A DNA stretch of 64,000 bases, taken from the NCBI RefSeq assembly GCF_900116285.1, contig NZ_FPAJ01000002.1:649201-713200 (forward strand). Direction: 5' to 3'. The notes under the pieces are model-generated. The model ran no database searches. It was not told the origin of the DNA and saw only the letters and a program-made list of their open reading frames with translations. The stretch is from Sulfitobacter marinus. GTDB taxonomy: Bacteria > Pseudomonadota > Alphaproteobacteria > Rhodobacterales > Rhodobacteraceae. Position numbers and translations under genes: made by a program. Positions 37,680 through 47,741 of the stretch are shown one piece after another. Each line of letters starts with the position of its first letter. Within the stretch, counting starts at the first letter, position 1.

Positions 37680-39713
37680 ATGGGCCTGATGCAAGGTCTA
37701 TCGCAGATGATGTTGCAACAGCGCGGACATCTGTTCGGCTGGGTGCCCGTTTGCCTTGCCTGCGGTATTGGCTGCTATTTCACGTTGACCTTTGAACCGG
37801 CGCTGCCGGTCCTGATAGGGTTGGGCACAGGGGCATGGATGTTGATCTGGGCGCAGCGGTTCCTGCCCGAGACAATCAGCCCCCTCGTGGTGGCGCTGGC
37901 GTTGGGATTGATCGGCTTCGACTTGGCCGCCCTGCGCGCCCATGCGGTTGGTGGGCCGGTCTTGGGGTGGCGCTATTACGGCGCAATCGAAGGGCGCATC
38001 GTCGGGATCGACCGTAGCCAGTCGGACGCCTTGCGCCTGACCTTGGACCGCGTGGTGTTGGACCGTGTTTCCCGCGCCCGCACCCCGGCGCGTGTACGGG
38101 TATCCCTGCACGGCGATCAAAGCCATAGCATCGCCGCAGAGCCGGGGTTGCGGGTGATGACAACAGGGCATTTATCGCCCCCCAGTGGTCCGGTTGAACC
38201 GGGTGGTTTTGATTTTCAACGCCACGCGTGGTTCGCGCGGCTCGGCGCTGTGGGCTATACCCGCACCCCGGTGTTGGGCGTCGCAGTGGCATCGCACGGC
38301 CGTGCCGGTCTGCTGGTCTTGCGCGTACGCATGGCGGCATCGGCGCGGGTGCAGGCGGCCCTTGAGGGGGACATCGGCGGTTTTGCGACAGCAATTACAA
38401 CGGGGGATCGCAGTGCTATCAGCCAAACCGCCCTTTTTGATCTGCGCGCCAGTAACCTCGCGCATCTATTGGCGATTTCCGGTCTGCATATGGGTCTGCT
38501 CAGCGCCGTTGTTTTTGGCGCACTACGGTTGGTGCTAAGCTTGATCCCGTGGGTTGCCCTGCGTTGGCCCACCCGCAGTATCGCAGCTGCGGGCGCGCTG
38601 ATTGCAGCTACGGGATATCTGGCGCTGTCGGGCGGGAACGTGGCGACGGAACGTGCATTTGTTATGGTTGCCGTCGCATTAGGCGCGTTGATGTTAGGGC
38701 GGCGCGCGCTGAGCCTGCGCGCGGTTGCCATTGCCGCGACGATCGTTTTGACCCTCAGGCCAGAGGCCTTGATGGGGCCGGGGTTTCAGATGTCTTTTGC
38801 GGCGACCACGGCATTGGTGGCCGTCTTCGGTTGGCTGCGCGAAGCTGATCTGTCACTGGGCCCTAAATGGCTCGCTCCGGCGGTAGCGACCTTTATTTCA
38901 TCTGCTGTCGCAGGGCTGTTCACCGCGCCGGTGGGGGCAGCGCATTTCAACTCGATTGCGCATTTCGGTTTGATCGCGAACCTGCTGTCGGTGCCGTTGA
39001 TGGGCCTACTGGTCATGCCTGCGGCGGTCGCTGCATTGGTTATGGCCCCCTTGGGGCTCGACCACTTGCCCCTGTGGATCATGGGGCTCGGACTGCGCTG
39101 GATCTTGGGCGTGGCGGCATTCGTGGCTGATTTGGACGGGGCGCGGGGCCATGTCAAAGGGCCGGGTGTTTGGGTGCTGCCGCTGATGGCGCTTGGGTTC
39201 TTGTGGCTGCTGTTATGGCAGGGGCGCTTGCGCTTTGCGGGGATCGCGGCGGTGGTCTGGGCATTCGTCCTTTGGCATCAGGCGGCGCGGCCTGCTGTTT
39301 TGATTGCCGATAGCGGTAATCTGGTGGGAATCATGACAGCCCAAGGCCGCGCGCTGAGCAAGGCCAAGGGCGCGGGATTCGTTGCCCGCAACTGGTTAGA
39401 GAATGACGGCGACGGTGTAGAGCAGGAGGAGGCTGCCGCGCGGTGGGGGCCAAGTATGCGGATTGGGGGGCAAGAGATCATCCACCTGTCGGGCAAACGC
39501 GCGGCCGCGGCCTTTGGTGGATGCACGGCGGGGCAGATTGTCGTGTCATCGGTGAAAATCGACCGCAACATTGGTGACTGCGTGATCCTTGACCCGGCGC
39601 ACCTGCGCAAGACCGGCGCAATCGCAATGTCGATAAACAACGGTCAGCTTGAAATGCAAACGGCCCGCCAAATGGCGGGCACGCGGCTATGGACGCAATG
39701 GCCAGACAGGTAG
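37680..39713 (+). CDS. comEC: ComEC/Rec2 family DNA-uptake channel protein
   Basis: 677 residues from the ATG at 37680 (MGLMQGLSQMM). A longer frame from 37548 overlaps the gltX start and lacks family similarity. The protein has many transmembrane helices. The competence domain shows NLAHLLAISGLHMGLLSAVV and GGNVATERAFVMV, both diagnostic. The C-terminal part (LIADSGNLVGIMTAQGRAL) corresponds to the metallo-beta-lactamase region but lacks an HxHxDH site, so nuclease activity there is unlikely. It imports single-stranded DNA across the inner membrane; in Rhodobacterales it also serves GTA DNA uptake. Convergent with lexA. Confidence 0.9.
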   Translation: MGLMQGLSQMMLQQRGHLFGWVPVCLACGIGCYFTLTFEPALPVLIGLGTGAWMLIWAQRFLPETISPLVVALALGLIGFDLAALRAHAVGGPVLGWRYYGAIEGRIVGIDRSQSDALRLTLDRVVLDRVSRARTPARVRVSLHGDQSHSIAAEPGLRVMTTGHLSPPSGPVEPGGFDFQRHAWFARLGAVGYTRTPVLGVAVASHGRAGLLVLRVRMAASARVQAALEGDIGGFATAITTGDRSAISQTALFDLRASNLAHLLAISGLHMGLLSAVVFGALRLVLSLIPWVALRWPTRSIAAAGALIAATGYLALSGGNVATERAFVMVAVALGALMLGRRALSLRAVAIAATIVLTLRPEALMGPGFQMSFAATTALVAVFGWLREADLSLGPKWLAPAVATFISSAVAGLFTAPVGAAHFNSIAHFGLIANLLSVPLMGLLVMPAAVAALVMAPLGLDHLPLWIMGLGLRWILGVAAFVADLDGARGHVKGPGVWVLPLMALGFLWLLLWQGRLRFAGIAAVVWAFVLWHQAARPAVLIADSGNLVGIMTAQGRALSKAKGAGFVARNWLENDGDGVEQEEAAARWGPSMRIGGQEIIHLSGKRAAAAFGGCTAGQIVVSSVKIDRNIGDCVILDPAHLRKTGAIAMSINNGQLEMQTARQMAGTRLWTQWPDR

Positions 39714-39731
39714 TCTGGCCAATGGTTGCGA

Positions 39732-40430
39732 TTAATAAGTGCGGATCAAGCCCACCAAGCGGCCCTGAACTTTGACCATATCCGACGGAAAAACCCGCGT
39801 CTCGTAAGCGGGGTTCGCCGCCTCAAGCGCGATTGAGCTTCCGTGCCGTTTGAAGGTTTTCAGCGTAGCCTCGTGATCCTCGACCAGCGCGACCACAATA
39901 TCACCGTCATCCGCGACAGATGTTTCGCGGATCACCACCACATCACCGTCATTGATGCCCGCGTCGATCATCGAATCGCCTTTAACCTCAAGGGCATAGT
40001 GTTCGCCGCTGCCGCTGATCATATTCCCCGGCACGGCCACAGAATGGGTCATCGTGGTAATCGCCTCAATCGGGACACCGGCGGCGATCCGGCCCATCAT
40101 CGGAACATCGGTTGACGATCCTGACACCGACTGTGCGGCGGCGGGCGGCGGGCTATCGGGCCGGTCGCCATCAATAACGCGCGGGGTAAATCCGGAATTT
40201 GGCAGACCGCCCATGCTATCTGGTAATTTTACCACTTCGATGGCGCGGGCGCGGTGGGCCAGACGGCGGATAAACCCGCGTTCCTCAAGTGCTGTAATCA
40301 AACGGTGGATGCCGGATTTCGATCGCAGGTCCAATGCCTCTTTCATCTCGTCAAAGCTGGGCGGTACCCCATCGCGTTGAACGCGCTTGTGAATGAAAGC
40401 CAGCAGGTCGAGTTGTTTTTTCGTCAGCAT
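39732..40430 (-). CDS. lexA: SOS repressor LexA
   Basis: Autocleaving repressor of DNA-damage genes. 232 residues: N-terminal winged helix ([19 protein letters not shown], then [18 protein letters not shown]), a linker, and a C-terminal protease with cleavage site IAAGVP (Ala 117-Gly 118), GDSM nucleophile Ser 153 and Lys 191. A GTTC-N7-GTTC operator lies 34 bases upstream, so it represses itself. It is read after moeA on the same strand. Confidence 0.97.
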   Translation of the reverse strand: MLTKKQLDLLAFIHKRVQRDGVPPSFDEMKEALDLRSKSGIHRLITALEERGFIRRLAHRARAIEVVKLPDSMGGLPNSGFTPRVIDGDRPDSPPPAAAQSVSGSSTDVPMMGRIAAGVPIEAITTMTHSVAVPGNMISGSGEHYALEVKGDSMIDAGINDGDVVVIRETSVADDGDIVVALVEDHEATLKTFKRHGSSIALEAANPAYETRVFPSDMVKVQGRLVGLIRTY

Positions 40431-40463
40431 CCGAACGTTCCCTGAGATTATTGGTTTGGGTTT

Positions 40464-40478
40464 GTTCTAGTGATGTTC
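40464..40478. promoter_or_regulatory. SOS box of alphaproteobacterial type upstream of lexA
   Basis: GTTC at 40464-40467 and GTTC at 40475-40478 with a seven-base spacer: an exact GTTC-N7-GTTC direct repeat, the LexA site known from Rhodobacter and relatives. It lies between moeA and lexA, inside the 64-base gap. Confidence 0.85.
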
Positions 40479-40494
40479 TTGTTTTGTGTCAACG

Positions 40495-41667
40495 CTACAG
40501 CGCGATGCAGTCCATCATATCGCCAGATTGCCGTTCCGGATCGCCAGCTGGCCGGATCATCAACACGTCGGCCTGTGCCAAAACGCTGAGCAGTGAACTA
40601 TCTTGATTGCCCTCGGGGAGGACCGCACCACCCTTGACTAAGGCGCGCATATAATGGGCGCGCGGCCCGCCTTGGGGTAAATCCACGGCCAACGGCAGGG
40701 ACAGACGAGGGGCTGAGCCGGCGGGCAGGCCAAGCATTTTGCGTACCACTGGTGCCACAAACACCACACCGCAGACCATCGCCGACACAGGGTTGCCGGG
40801 CAGTCCGATCATCGGTGTATTCGCGAGCATTCCCGCCATCAGCGGTTTGCCCGGGCGCATCGCGACCTTATAGAACGACTGCTCCATGCCCATTTCGGCG
40901 GCGACAGGAGCGACCAGATCATGATCCCCGACCGACGCGCCGCCAATGGTAATGATCAGATCGGCCGCTTGGGCGATCTTGAACGCTTGGGTCAGTGACG
41001 GCACCGTATCGCGGGCAATCGGTATCATCCGGCAGCGCGCGCCAAGTTGTTCCAGCATGGCAGCAAGGCCATAGGTGTTGGAGGCGATAATCTGATCGGG
41101 TCCCGGCATCTCACCGGGCTGCACCAGCTCATCCCCCGTCGCAATGATCGCGATCTGGGGCGCGATGTGAACGGGCACCTCGGCGATATTCATCGCGGCC
41201 AGCAAGGCAATATCGGCAGGGCGCAAGATGCGTGGCGCATCCATCGCATCGCCCGCCTTAAAGTCGCCGCCTGCGGGGCGGATGTTGGTTTTGCCATCAA
41301 TATCATGCCCGAGCATGAGAAGGTCGCCGCGCCGCGTCGTATCCTCTTGAATGACAACGAAATCGGCCCCCTCGGGGATCGGCGCACCGGTGAATATCCG
41401 CACGGCCTGACCGGGTTTTACGACGCCATCAAATCGGTGCCCGGCTGCCGCTTCGCCAATCACCTTGAACATGGCGTCCGGCTCAACCTCGGCTTGGCGC
41501 AAGGCATACCCATCCATCGACGACGCATCAAAGGGCGGCTGCGATCGGTTGGCCGTGACGTTTTCCGCCAACACACGCCCCGCAGCATGGCGCAAACTGA
41601 CCTTTTCAACGCCCATGGGGGCGACAAGATCAAACAGGTTTGACAGGGCGTCTTCGACCGAGATCAT
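40495..41667 (-). CDS. moeA: Molybdopterin molybdotransferase MoeA
   Basis: Inserts molybdate into adenylated molybdopterin. 390 residues from the ATG at 41667 (MISVEDALSNLF). SSMDGYAL, IFTGAPIPEGADFVV and GLPGNPVSAMV mark the MoeA domains. It starts with an ATGA overlap on the stop of the GIY-YIG gene, so it depends on read-through from moaC and that gene. The frame continuing to 41739 would overlap the GIY-YIG gene by 75 bases and is rejected. Confidence 0.94.
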   Translation of the reverse strand: MISVEDALSNLFDLVAPMGVEKVSLRHAAGRVLAENVTANRSQPPFDASSMDGYALRQAEVEPDAMFKVIGEAAAGHRFDGVVKPGQAVRIFTGAPIPEGADFVVIQEDTTRRGDLLMLGHDIDGKTNIRPAGGDFKAGDAMDAPRILRPADIALLAAMNIAEVPVHIAPQIAIIATGDELVQPGEMPGPDQIIASNTYGLAAMLEQLGARCRMIPIARDTVPSLTQAFKIAQAADLIITIGGASVGDHDLVAPVAAEMGMEQSFYKVAMRPGKPLMAGMLANTPMIGLPGNPVSAMVCGVVFVAPVVRKMLGLPAGSAPRLSLPLAVDLPQGGPRAHYMRALVKGGAVLPEGNQDSSLLSVLAQADVLMIRPAGDPERQSGDMMDCIAL

Positions 41668-42569
41668 GGTGTGGCCTCTGCTGTGATTTGGTCTTTTTCC
41701 CAATCGGCGTATGTTTGGCCGGTGGTTGCGTGCTTCCATGCTGTCCGCCCATTGATTGAGCGTCCGGTTACTACCGCCCCGGCGGCGCTTGGGCTTGAAA
41801 AGGCAAAATCTTGTTGAAAAACTGCAAAGATGTCGTCAATGGCAAGAGTGCCGTTATCAACGAGGTCTTCGTGGATTTTTCTATAGTGCTGCACAGCGTT
41901 GGCAGCACCAACCCAACTGCTACGTGCCCGAGCGCCTGCCTGCACAATCCATTCGCCATCGCGCAGGATCGCTTCAGCATACAAATCGTGTTTAGGCGTT
42001 TGTAAAATGAATCGCTCCTCTGAAGGCTCCGCTGGGCGTGCTACAACGTCAGAAGCTTTCGGCGTACTGCGGGCCTTGTTTAAAAATATGTCGACCCGTA
42101 TCGCCGGCAACACAATCCCTAGCGTTTCCAGGAAACTCTCCATATTTGCCTGTGCGGCTTCACTTAGGCTGCTGCGCGTAGGAGTATTGCCATTTTCCAA
42201 GGGCATCGATCCGATTTGGCGGGCGATTTCTACCAAACGGCTTTCTAAGTATTTCACATGAGCCTTGTGCAGCAAATCCCCAGTCGTGCTGATGCAGACC
42301 GCACTATCCCACCAATCTTTGTTGGTGATGTGGCCACGCATACGCTCTGCGATATTCTCAGCCTCACCGATATAGGCTAACGGGCTGCCGTCTTGCTCGC
42401 CGATCAGCACATAAACGCCAGTATGCTGCGCTTCTGGACGGCGTAACGCTTCGCGAAATTTGGTGCGAGGGAAGCGCAATACATGCCCTGTCCAGTTGAA
42501 GACTTCTGCCGTCAACATGCCGTCGGGCAGCCCATCGATAAAGAACAGCTCAAGTGATCGAGCATCCAT
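41664..42569 (-). CDS. GIY-YIG nuclease-family protein with C-terminal DUF4357
   Basis: 301 residues from the ATG at 42569. GAGGCG precedes it; a TTG at 42575 would overlap the moaC stop. The N-terminal GIY-YIG domain has TGVYVLIG (GVY 51-53), LAYIGEAENIAERMRGH (YIG 67-69) and the catalytic-type glutamate KYLESRL (Glu 109). The C-terminus (NGRTAWKHATTGQTYADWEK) matches a DUF4357 module. Such proteins are accessory, sometimes near restriction or defence genes; the substrate is unknown. It is wedged between moaC and moeA with no spare bases. Composition is slightly less GC-rich than the flanking genes, which suggests insertion into the operon. Confidence 0.85.
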   Translation of the reverse strand: MDARSLELFFIDGLPDGMLTAEVFNWTGHVLRFPRTKFREALRRPEAQHTGVYVLIGEQDGSPLAYIGEAENIAERMRGHITNKDWWDSAVCISTTGDLLHKAHVKYLESRLVEIARQIGSMPLENGNTPTRSSLSEAAQANMESFLETLGIVLPAIRVDIFLNKARSTPKASDVVARPAEPSEERFILQTPKHDLYAEAILRDGEWIVQAGARARSSWVGAANAVQHYRKIHEDLVDNGTLAIDDIFAVFQQDFAFSSPSAAGAVVTGRSINGRTAWKHATTGQTYADWEKDQITAEATP

Positions 42570-42571
42570 AA

Positions 42572-43045
42572 TCAACTCGCCTCAAAACGGCCCGACTTGC
42601 CGCCGTCTTTGAGCAACACGCGCAGGCCGCCGATTTCCATGGCTTTGTCCACGGCTTTGGCCATGTCATAGACGGTCAGCGCGGTGACGGATGCGGCGGT
42701 GAGGGCTTCCATTTCGACACCAGTTTGGCCGGTCGTTTTCACGGTCGCCTCAATCCGGATGCCGGGCAGGTCGGGGTCGGGGGTCAGTTCGACCGAGACC
42801 TTGGTGATGGGCAGCGGGTGGCACAGCGGGATCAGGTCGGCTGTACGCTTGGCGGCCATGATGCCAGCCAGTCGTGCAACGCCTAAAACGTCACCCTTTT
42901 TTGCACGGCCTTCGGTAATAATATCAAAGGTTTCGGGCTGCATCTTGATGTGGGTTTCGGCCACTGCGATCCGCGATGTCACAGGTTTGTCCGAGACATC
43001 AACCATATGGGCATCACCCTTGCCGTCAAAATGCGTGAGGGCCAT
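42572..43045 (-). CDS. moaC: Cyclic pyranopterin monophosphate synthase MoaC
   Basis: Second enzyme of molybdenum cofactor synthesis: converts 3',8-cyclo-GTP to cPMP. 157 residues. [31 protein letters not shown] and [20 protein letters not shown] are the family signatures, including the active-site His, Lys and Asp. Its ATG follows the trpC TAA directly (TAAATG), with GGAGG upstream inside trpC. moaA is not adjacent. Confidence 0.96.
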   Translation of the reverse strand: MALTHFDGKGDAHMVDVSDKPVTSRIAVAETHIKMQPETFDIITEGRAKKGDVLGVARLAGIMAAKRTADLIPLCHPLPITKVSVELTPDPDLPGIRIEATVKTTGQTGVEMEALTAASVTALTVYDMAKAVDKAMEIGGLRVLLKDGGKSGRFEAS

Positions 43046-43858
43046 TTACATGCCTCCGGGACGCAGCGGATTGGCAAGCAGCGTTCGGGTGGCCGTTTCG
43101 ACATCGTCCTGGCGCATCAGGCTTTCGCCGATCAGGAAAACACGCGCGCCAAACTTGGCCATTTCCGACAGATCGTCTGGCGTGTTCAGTCCGGATTCCG
43201 ACACGATCATCTTGTCCATATCGACGTATTTCGACAGGCTGCGGGTCGTATCCAGCGACGTCTCGAATGTCTTGAGGTTGCGGTTATTGATGCCGATCAT
43301 CCGGCTTTTCAGCAGGGCGGCGCGGTCAAGCTCGGCTTTGTCATGGACCTCGATGAGCGCATCCATACCCCATTCGTCGGCAGCTTCCTCAAGTTCGTGG
43401 GCCTGCGCGTCGCTGACCGATGCCATGATAATCAAGATGCAATCGGCCCCGAGGGCGCGTGCCTCGGCGACCTGATAGGTGTCGTACATGAAATCTTTAC
43501 GCAAAACGGGCAGGGTGCAGGCCTCGCGGGCGGCGACGAGATAGTCTTTGGCCCCTTGAAAGCTGGGGGTGTCCGTCAGCACAGACAGGCATGTCGCCCC
43601 GCCTGCGGCATAGGCGGCGGCCAATGTGGTGGGGTCAAAATCGGCACGGATCAACCCCTTGGAGGGGCTGGCTTTCTTGATCTCGGCGATCAGACCGTAT
43701 CCTTCGCGGGCGGCGTCAAACAGGGCGTCGGCAAAGGGGCGCACGGGGGATGCGGCACGGGCGTCCGCCTCGACGGCCTCAAGTGGCTTTGCGGCTTTGT
43801 CGGCGGCGACCTCTTCCAGTTTGTAGGCTTTGATCTTGTCTAGGATGGTATCTGTCAT
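43046..43858 (-). CDS. trpC: Indole-3-glycerol phosphate synthase
   Basis: Closes the indole ring in tryptophan synthesis. 270 residues from the ATG at 43858 ([16 protein letters not shown]). [20 protein letters not shown] holds the catalytic lysine; [13 protein letters not shown] and [12 protein letters not shown] complete the barrel. It is monofunctional (no TrpF fusion). The start overlaps the ung stop by four bases (ATGA). Confidence 0.96.
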   Translation of the reverse strand: MTDTILDKIKAYKLEEVAADKAAKPLEAVEADARAASPVRPFADALFDAAREGYGLIAEIKKASPSKGLIRADFDPTTLAAAYAAGGATCLSVLTDTPSFQGAKDYLVAAREACTLPVLRKDFMYDTYQVAEARALGADCILIIMASVSDAQAHELEEAADEWGMDALIEVHDKAELDRAALLKSRMIGINNRNLKTFETSLDTTRSLSKYVDMDKMIVSESGLNTPDDLSEMAKFGARVFLIGESLMRQDDVETATRTLLANPLRPGGM

Positions 43859-44517
43859 GATGTCTCCGGGGTTGCCCAGTTTATGGCGCTTTGGCCTTGT
43901 GCCTGCAACCAATCATTGCTGCGCGAAAATGGGCGAGATCCGAAAAATCCGCGCCGTGCCGACAACGGAGACGGGTGCGCGGTTTCGATTTTCAGGTTCG
44001 CCTGCGGGTCGACGTCTTTGCCGACTTTCTGCGCATGTGCGCCCCATAGCAGATAGACGCGGGGGCGATCAGACAGGCGGTGCAAAATTTGCGCGGTCAG
44101 GATGTGCCAACCCAGTTTCGCATGTGCGCCTGCCGTGCCTGCGGGCACCGTCAAGGTGGTGTTCAGCAATAATACCCCCTGTTGCGCCCAAAAATGCAGG
44201 TCTGCGTTGGCAGGTGCTGCGCCAATGTCATCGTTCATTTCTTTGAAAATGTTAGATAAAGACCGGGGCAGCGGGCGGGTGTCCGCCTCGGCCGAAAAAG
44301 CCAGCCCATGCGCGTGGCCGGGCGTAGGATAGGGGTCTTGGCCCAGGATAACCACACGCGCATCATCGGGTTGGGTCTGTTGCAGGGCCGCAAATACCTG
44401 ATCACGTGGCGGCAGGATCGGCCGTTCGTCTTGCGCCAATGCAGCTTCGATTGCGGGCAGGGTATCGTCGAAAAACGGCAGATCGCGCCATGCGCCAAGG
44501 GCGGATAGATCAAACAT
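43855..44517 (-). CDS. ung: Uracil-DNA glycosylase
   Basis: Removes uracil from DNA. 220 residues from the ATG at 44517, which shares one base with the trpD stop (TGATG). [15 protein letters not shown] has the water-activating Asp 61 and [14 protein letters not shown] the DNA-binding loop with its His. [15 protein letters not shown] is the uracil-pocket Asn segment. This repair gene is located between trpD and trpC with overlaps on both sides, which is unusual and forces co-translation with the trp genes. Confidence 0.95.
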   Translation of the reverse strand: MFDLSALGAWRDLPFFDDTLPAIEAALAQDERPILPPRDQVFAALQQTQPDDARVVILGQDPYPTPGHAHGLAFSAEADTRPLPRSLSNIFKEMNDDIGAAPANADLHFWAQQGVLLLNTTLTVPAGTAGAHAKLGWHILTAQILHRLSDRPRVYLLWGAHAQKVGKDVDPQANLKIETAHPSPLSARRGFFGSRPFSRSNDWLQAQGQSAINWATPETS

Positions 44518-45536
44518 CAACCTGCGTTCGAAATACGGGCCACTTGGGTGATCTTGTCGCGGGCGGCCCCGCTGTCAATGCTGGTGCGGGCCATGTCGAC
44601 GCCGGTTTTCAGATCAGGGGCCGCATCCGCAACAACCAAAGCCGCAGCAGCGTTCAACAGCACAGCATCGCGGTATGCAGACGGCTCGCCATCCAGCAAG
44701 GCATTGAACGAAATCGCGTTTTCTTCGGGGGTGCCGCCAACGATATCCTCGAACGGATGCACGGGCAGGCCTGCGTCTTTCGGTGTGATCTCGAATTCGG
44801 TGATCGTGCCGTCGGGGTTCAGGGCCGCGACCCAGCTTACGCCTGTGATCGTTAGTTCGTCGGTGCCGTCCGATCCGTGGACCAGCCATGCTTTCTCGGA
44901 CCCTAAAGCACCAAGGGTTTCGGCCATGGGCCGGATCAGATCGCGGCGATATGCGCCTGTCAGTTGACGTTTCACGCCCGCGGGGTTTGTCAGCGGGCCA
45001 AGGATGTTGAATATCGTGCGGGTGCCCAGTTCGGACCGGGTTGGCATCACATGGGCGATGGCAGGATGGTGCATCGGGGCCATCATAAAGCCGATCCCGG
45101 CCTCGTTCAGGCAGGCCTCAACCACCTTGGGGCCAACCATGACTTTGAGGCCCATCTGCGTCAACGCGTCCGCCGCACCAGATTTGGACGACAGATTGCG
45201 ATTGCCGTGCTTGGCCACAACAACGCCAGCCCCCGCCACAACAAAGGCGGTCGCGGTTGAAATGTTCAAGGTGCCTTTGCCATCACCGCCGGTGCCGACA
45301 ATGTCCATCGCGCCCGCCGGTGCGACGACGGCGTTGCATTTCGCGCGCATCACATGGGCGGCGGCGGCGTATTCGTCCACCGTTTCACCGCGCGTGCGCA
45401 GGGCCATCAGAAAACCGCCGATCTGGCTTGGGGTCGCCTCGCCGTCAAACAAGATGCCAAAGGCTTCTTCGGCCTGATCACGGGTCAGGGGGCCATTCGC
45501 TGCCGCGTCGATCAACGGTTTGAGACGTTCGCTCAT
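44517..45536 (-). CDS. trpD: Anthranilate phosphoribosyltransferase
   Basis: Joins anthranilate to PRPP. 339 residues. [19 protein letters not shown] is the PRPP-binding glycine loop; [20 protein letters not shown] follows as in the family. The ATG overlaps the trpG stop (ATGA), and its TGA overlaps the ung start. Confidence 0.96.
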   Translation of the reverse strand: MSERLKPLIDAAANGPLTRDQAEEAFGILFDGEATPSQIGGFLMALRTRGETVDEYAAAAHVMRAKCNAVVAPAGAMDIVGTGGDGKGTLNISTATAFVVAGAGVVVAKHGNRNLSSKSGAADALTQMGLKVMVGPKVVEACLNEAGIGFMMAPMHHPAIAHVMPTRSELGTRTIFNILGPLTNPAGVKRQLTGAYRRDLIRPMAETLGALGSEKAWLVHGSDGTDELTITGVSWVAALNPDGTITEFEITPKDAGLPVHPFEDIVGGTPEENAISFNALLDGEPSAYRDAVLLNAAAALVVADAAPDLKTGVDMARTSIDSGAARDKITQVARISNAG

Positions 45537-46114
45537 GCTGGTACCTTTACGAGATCAAGGAAGTTTTGAAGCATTTTGTGACCATGCTCTGAGCGGATGG
45601 ATTCTGGGTGGAACTGAACCCCGTGCAGGGGCAGTTCACGGTGCTGCAGGCCCATGATGGTGCCATCTTCCAGTTCGGCCGTGATTTCCAGACAATCGGG
45701 CAATGTCGCGCGATCAACCACCAGCGAATGATACCGCGTCGCCGCAAAGGGCGAGGGCAGGCCAGCAAACACGCCTTTGCCCGTGTGGTGCATTTGCCCC
45801 ATCTTGCCGTGCACTATGTCATCGGCGCGGACAACTTTGCCGCCGAACGCCTGGCCAAGCGTCTGGTGCCCAAGACACACGCCAAACAATGGAATGCCAG
45901 CGCTTGCGGCAGCTTTGGTGAGCGACAGACAGATGCCCGCCTGATCCGGGTCACAGGGGCCGGGCGACAGGATAATGCCTGCGGGGTTCAGGGCGATTGC
46001 GTCTTGCACCGAAATGGCATCATTTCGCCGAATATCGACGTCAGCCCCCAAATCGCCTAGATAGTGCACCAGATTGTAGGTGAAACTATCGTAATTATCT
46101 ATCAGTAGCAGCAT
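45533..46114 (-). CDS. trpG: Anthranilate synthase component II (glutamine amidotransferase)
   Basis: Supplies ammonia from glutamine to TrpE. 193 residues from the ATG at 46114 ([16 protein letters not shown]). [14 protein letters not shown] carries the nucleophile Cys 80, and [15 protein letters not shown] the catalytic His/Glu pair. It begins the trpG-trpD-ung-trpC run. trpE is 2.7 kb away, separated by a plus-strand deacetylase-like gene and an AstE-like gene. Confidence 0.95.
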   Translation of the reverse strand: MLLLIDNYDSFTYNLVHYLGDLGADVDIRRNDAISVQDAIALNPAGIILSPGPCDPDQAGICLSLTKAAASAGIPLFGVCLGHQTLGQAFGGKVVRADDIVHGKMGQMHHTGKGVFAGLPSPFAATRYHSLVVDRATLPDCLEITAELEDGTIMGLQHRELPLHGVQFHPESIRSEHGHKMLQNFLDLVKVPA

Positions 46115-46275
46115 AAGGCAATTCTTTGTATTCAGGCGGGGTTTTGGGCTAGAGGAACGCCGCCAAACCACAGTACAATGTTCGCCAATACATGTTCAGG
46201 CTTAAGAGCCATCGTCAAGGGTGCCAGACCCGCGCAGGGGCCGATGCAGGAACAAATAGCAGGAGTATTTCAGCC

Positions 46276-47739
46276 ATGATACGCGGATTTCTAGGGGGTA
46301 TCTTGATCGGAGGGGCGTGCAGCGTTGTCTTGGCGGGTATCATATCGTTTTTTATCCCCATCAGCACCGCGCCCGAAATCGTCGATACAGGTCCTGTAGA
46401 AATCGATATGGTTGCCCCTGCAAGCGATGTTGCGGTGATACCGGAAATGGATGATCCGCAACCGGTGGCAGAGCCTGTCGTGACGATGGAACCCCCTGCA
46501 GAGGACGGTCTGGACGATGTGGCAAGCGAAATGGCGACGGCCCCGCTGACACCGCCCGAGATGGTTCAAACGGTCGAAGCGCCGACACCGGCGGCGACAA
46601 GCACAGCGCCAGAGATTTCCGGCGATGATCCTGTACTGCCCAACCCCATGGCCTTGGCCCCGATGGAGCCACAAGCGCCTGATGCAGTAGAGGTGGAAAC
46701 CCAAGCCGCGGCTCCCCTTGCCATCGCCACACCGGAACCCGAGGTGGAAGAAGCAGCTGCTGAGGTGCCCGAGCAACCCGCGCCAGCTACCGCTGACGCG
46801 GCGGCAGAGACGGAACCGACCGTCGCGCCGATGGCGCTGCCCAAGATCAAGACCGTTGTCGTTGGGGCGGAAGAAACCCCAACCGAGCAGCCTGAGACGC
46901 GCCGCGCCTATAGCGCCTTGCCCGCAGATGCCCCGACTGCGTCGGATGCAGAGCAGCCGCAACCGACCGACAAAGTTACGGTTAACCGTCTGCCGACTGC
47001 CAATTCGGAGGGGGAGATTGACGCGGGTACAGATAAATTACCAACAGTGCGCCCGATTGAAATATATGGCCAAGCCTTTGCCAACGAAGAACAAAAACCG
47101 TTGATGAGCATTCTGCTGATTGATCAGGGCAGCGATCTTGACGGCAGTGAAGTTGGCATCGCGGCCTTGCGTAGTTTTCCATATCCTATCAGTTTTGCCG
47201 TTGATGTTGCCTTGCCGGACGCGACGCAACGGATGGAGATTTACCTCGCCGAAGGTTTTGAAGTCTTGGCGATGGTGGACCTGCCCGAGGGCGCAGAGCC
47301 GTCAGACGCCGAGACGACCCTGGCCGTTGCGTTCCAGAGGATGCCGCAGGTTGTTGGTGTCTTGGAAGGGGTGGGCGCAGGGCTGCAGCCTAACCGCGAC
47401 GTCGCGGATCAGGTGACCGAGATTTTGGCACAAGGCGGGTACGGTCTGGTCAGCCAGGACAAAGGGCTGAACACGATGCCAAAATTGGCCGTCAAAGAAG
47501 GTGTACCTGCATCCCCGATTTTTCGCGACTTTGACAGCAAAGATCAGACAGCTACCGTGATCCGCCGCTTTTTGGACCAAGCCGCGTTCAAGGCAGGGAT
47601 CGAAGGATCGGTGATTATGCTGGGCCGGATGCGTCCCGAAACAATCTCGGCGTTGCTGGTCTGGGGTTTGCAAGACCGCGCGAACCAAGTCGCTTTGGCA
47701 CCGATCTCGGCTGTCTTATTGGCCCCAAGCGACGAGTAA
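46276..47739 (+). CDS. Divergent polysaccharide deacetylase family protein (YibQ-like)
   Basis: 487 residues from the ATG at 46276 with AGGAG upstream. The N-terminal helix (GFLGGILIGGACSVVLAGII) anchors it in the inner membrane. Residues about 35-270 are a Pro/Glu/Ala-rich low-complexity periplasmic linker. Residues about 275-480 (LMSILLIDQGSDLDGSEVGI, then PYPISFAVDVALPDATQRME) match the YibQ/DUF610 divergent deacetylase domain. The Asp and His metal ligands of active deacetylases are largely absent. It separates the trpE and trpG blocks and is convergent with the AstE-like gene, two bases apart. Confidence 0.83.
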   Translation: MIRGFLGGILIGGACSVVLAGIISFFIPISTAPEIVDTGPVEIDMVAPASDVAVIPEMDDPQPVAEPVVTMEPPAEDGLDDVASEMATAPLTPPEMVQTVEAPTPAATSTAPEISGDDPVLPNPMALAPMEPQAPDAVEVETQAAAPLAIATPEPEVEEAAAEVPEQPAPATADAAAETEPTVAPMALPKIKTVVVGAEETPTEQPETRRAYSALPADAPTASDAEQPQPTDKVTVNRLPTANSEGEIDAGTDKLPTVRPIEIYGQAFANEEQKPLMSILLIDQGSDLDGSEVGIAALRSFPYPISFAVDVALPDATQRMEIYLAEGFEVLAMVDLPEGAEPSDAETTLAVAFQRMPQVVGVLEGVGAGLQPNRDVADQVTEILAQGGYGLVSQDKGLNTMPKLAVKEGVPASPIFRDFDSKDQTATVIRRFLDQAAFKAGIEGSVIMLGRMRPETISALLVWGLQDRANQVALAPISAVLLAPSDE

Positions 47740-47741
47740 CG

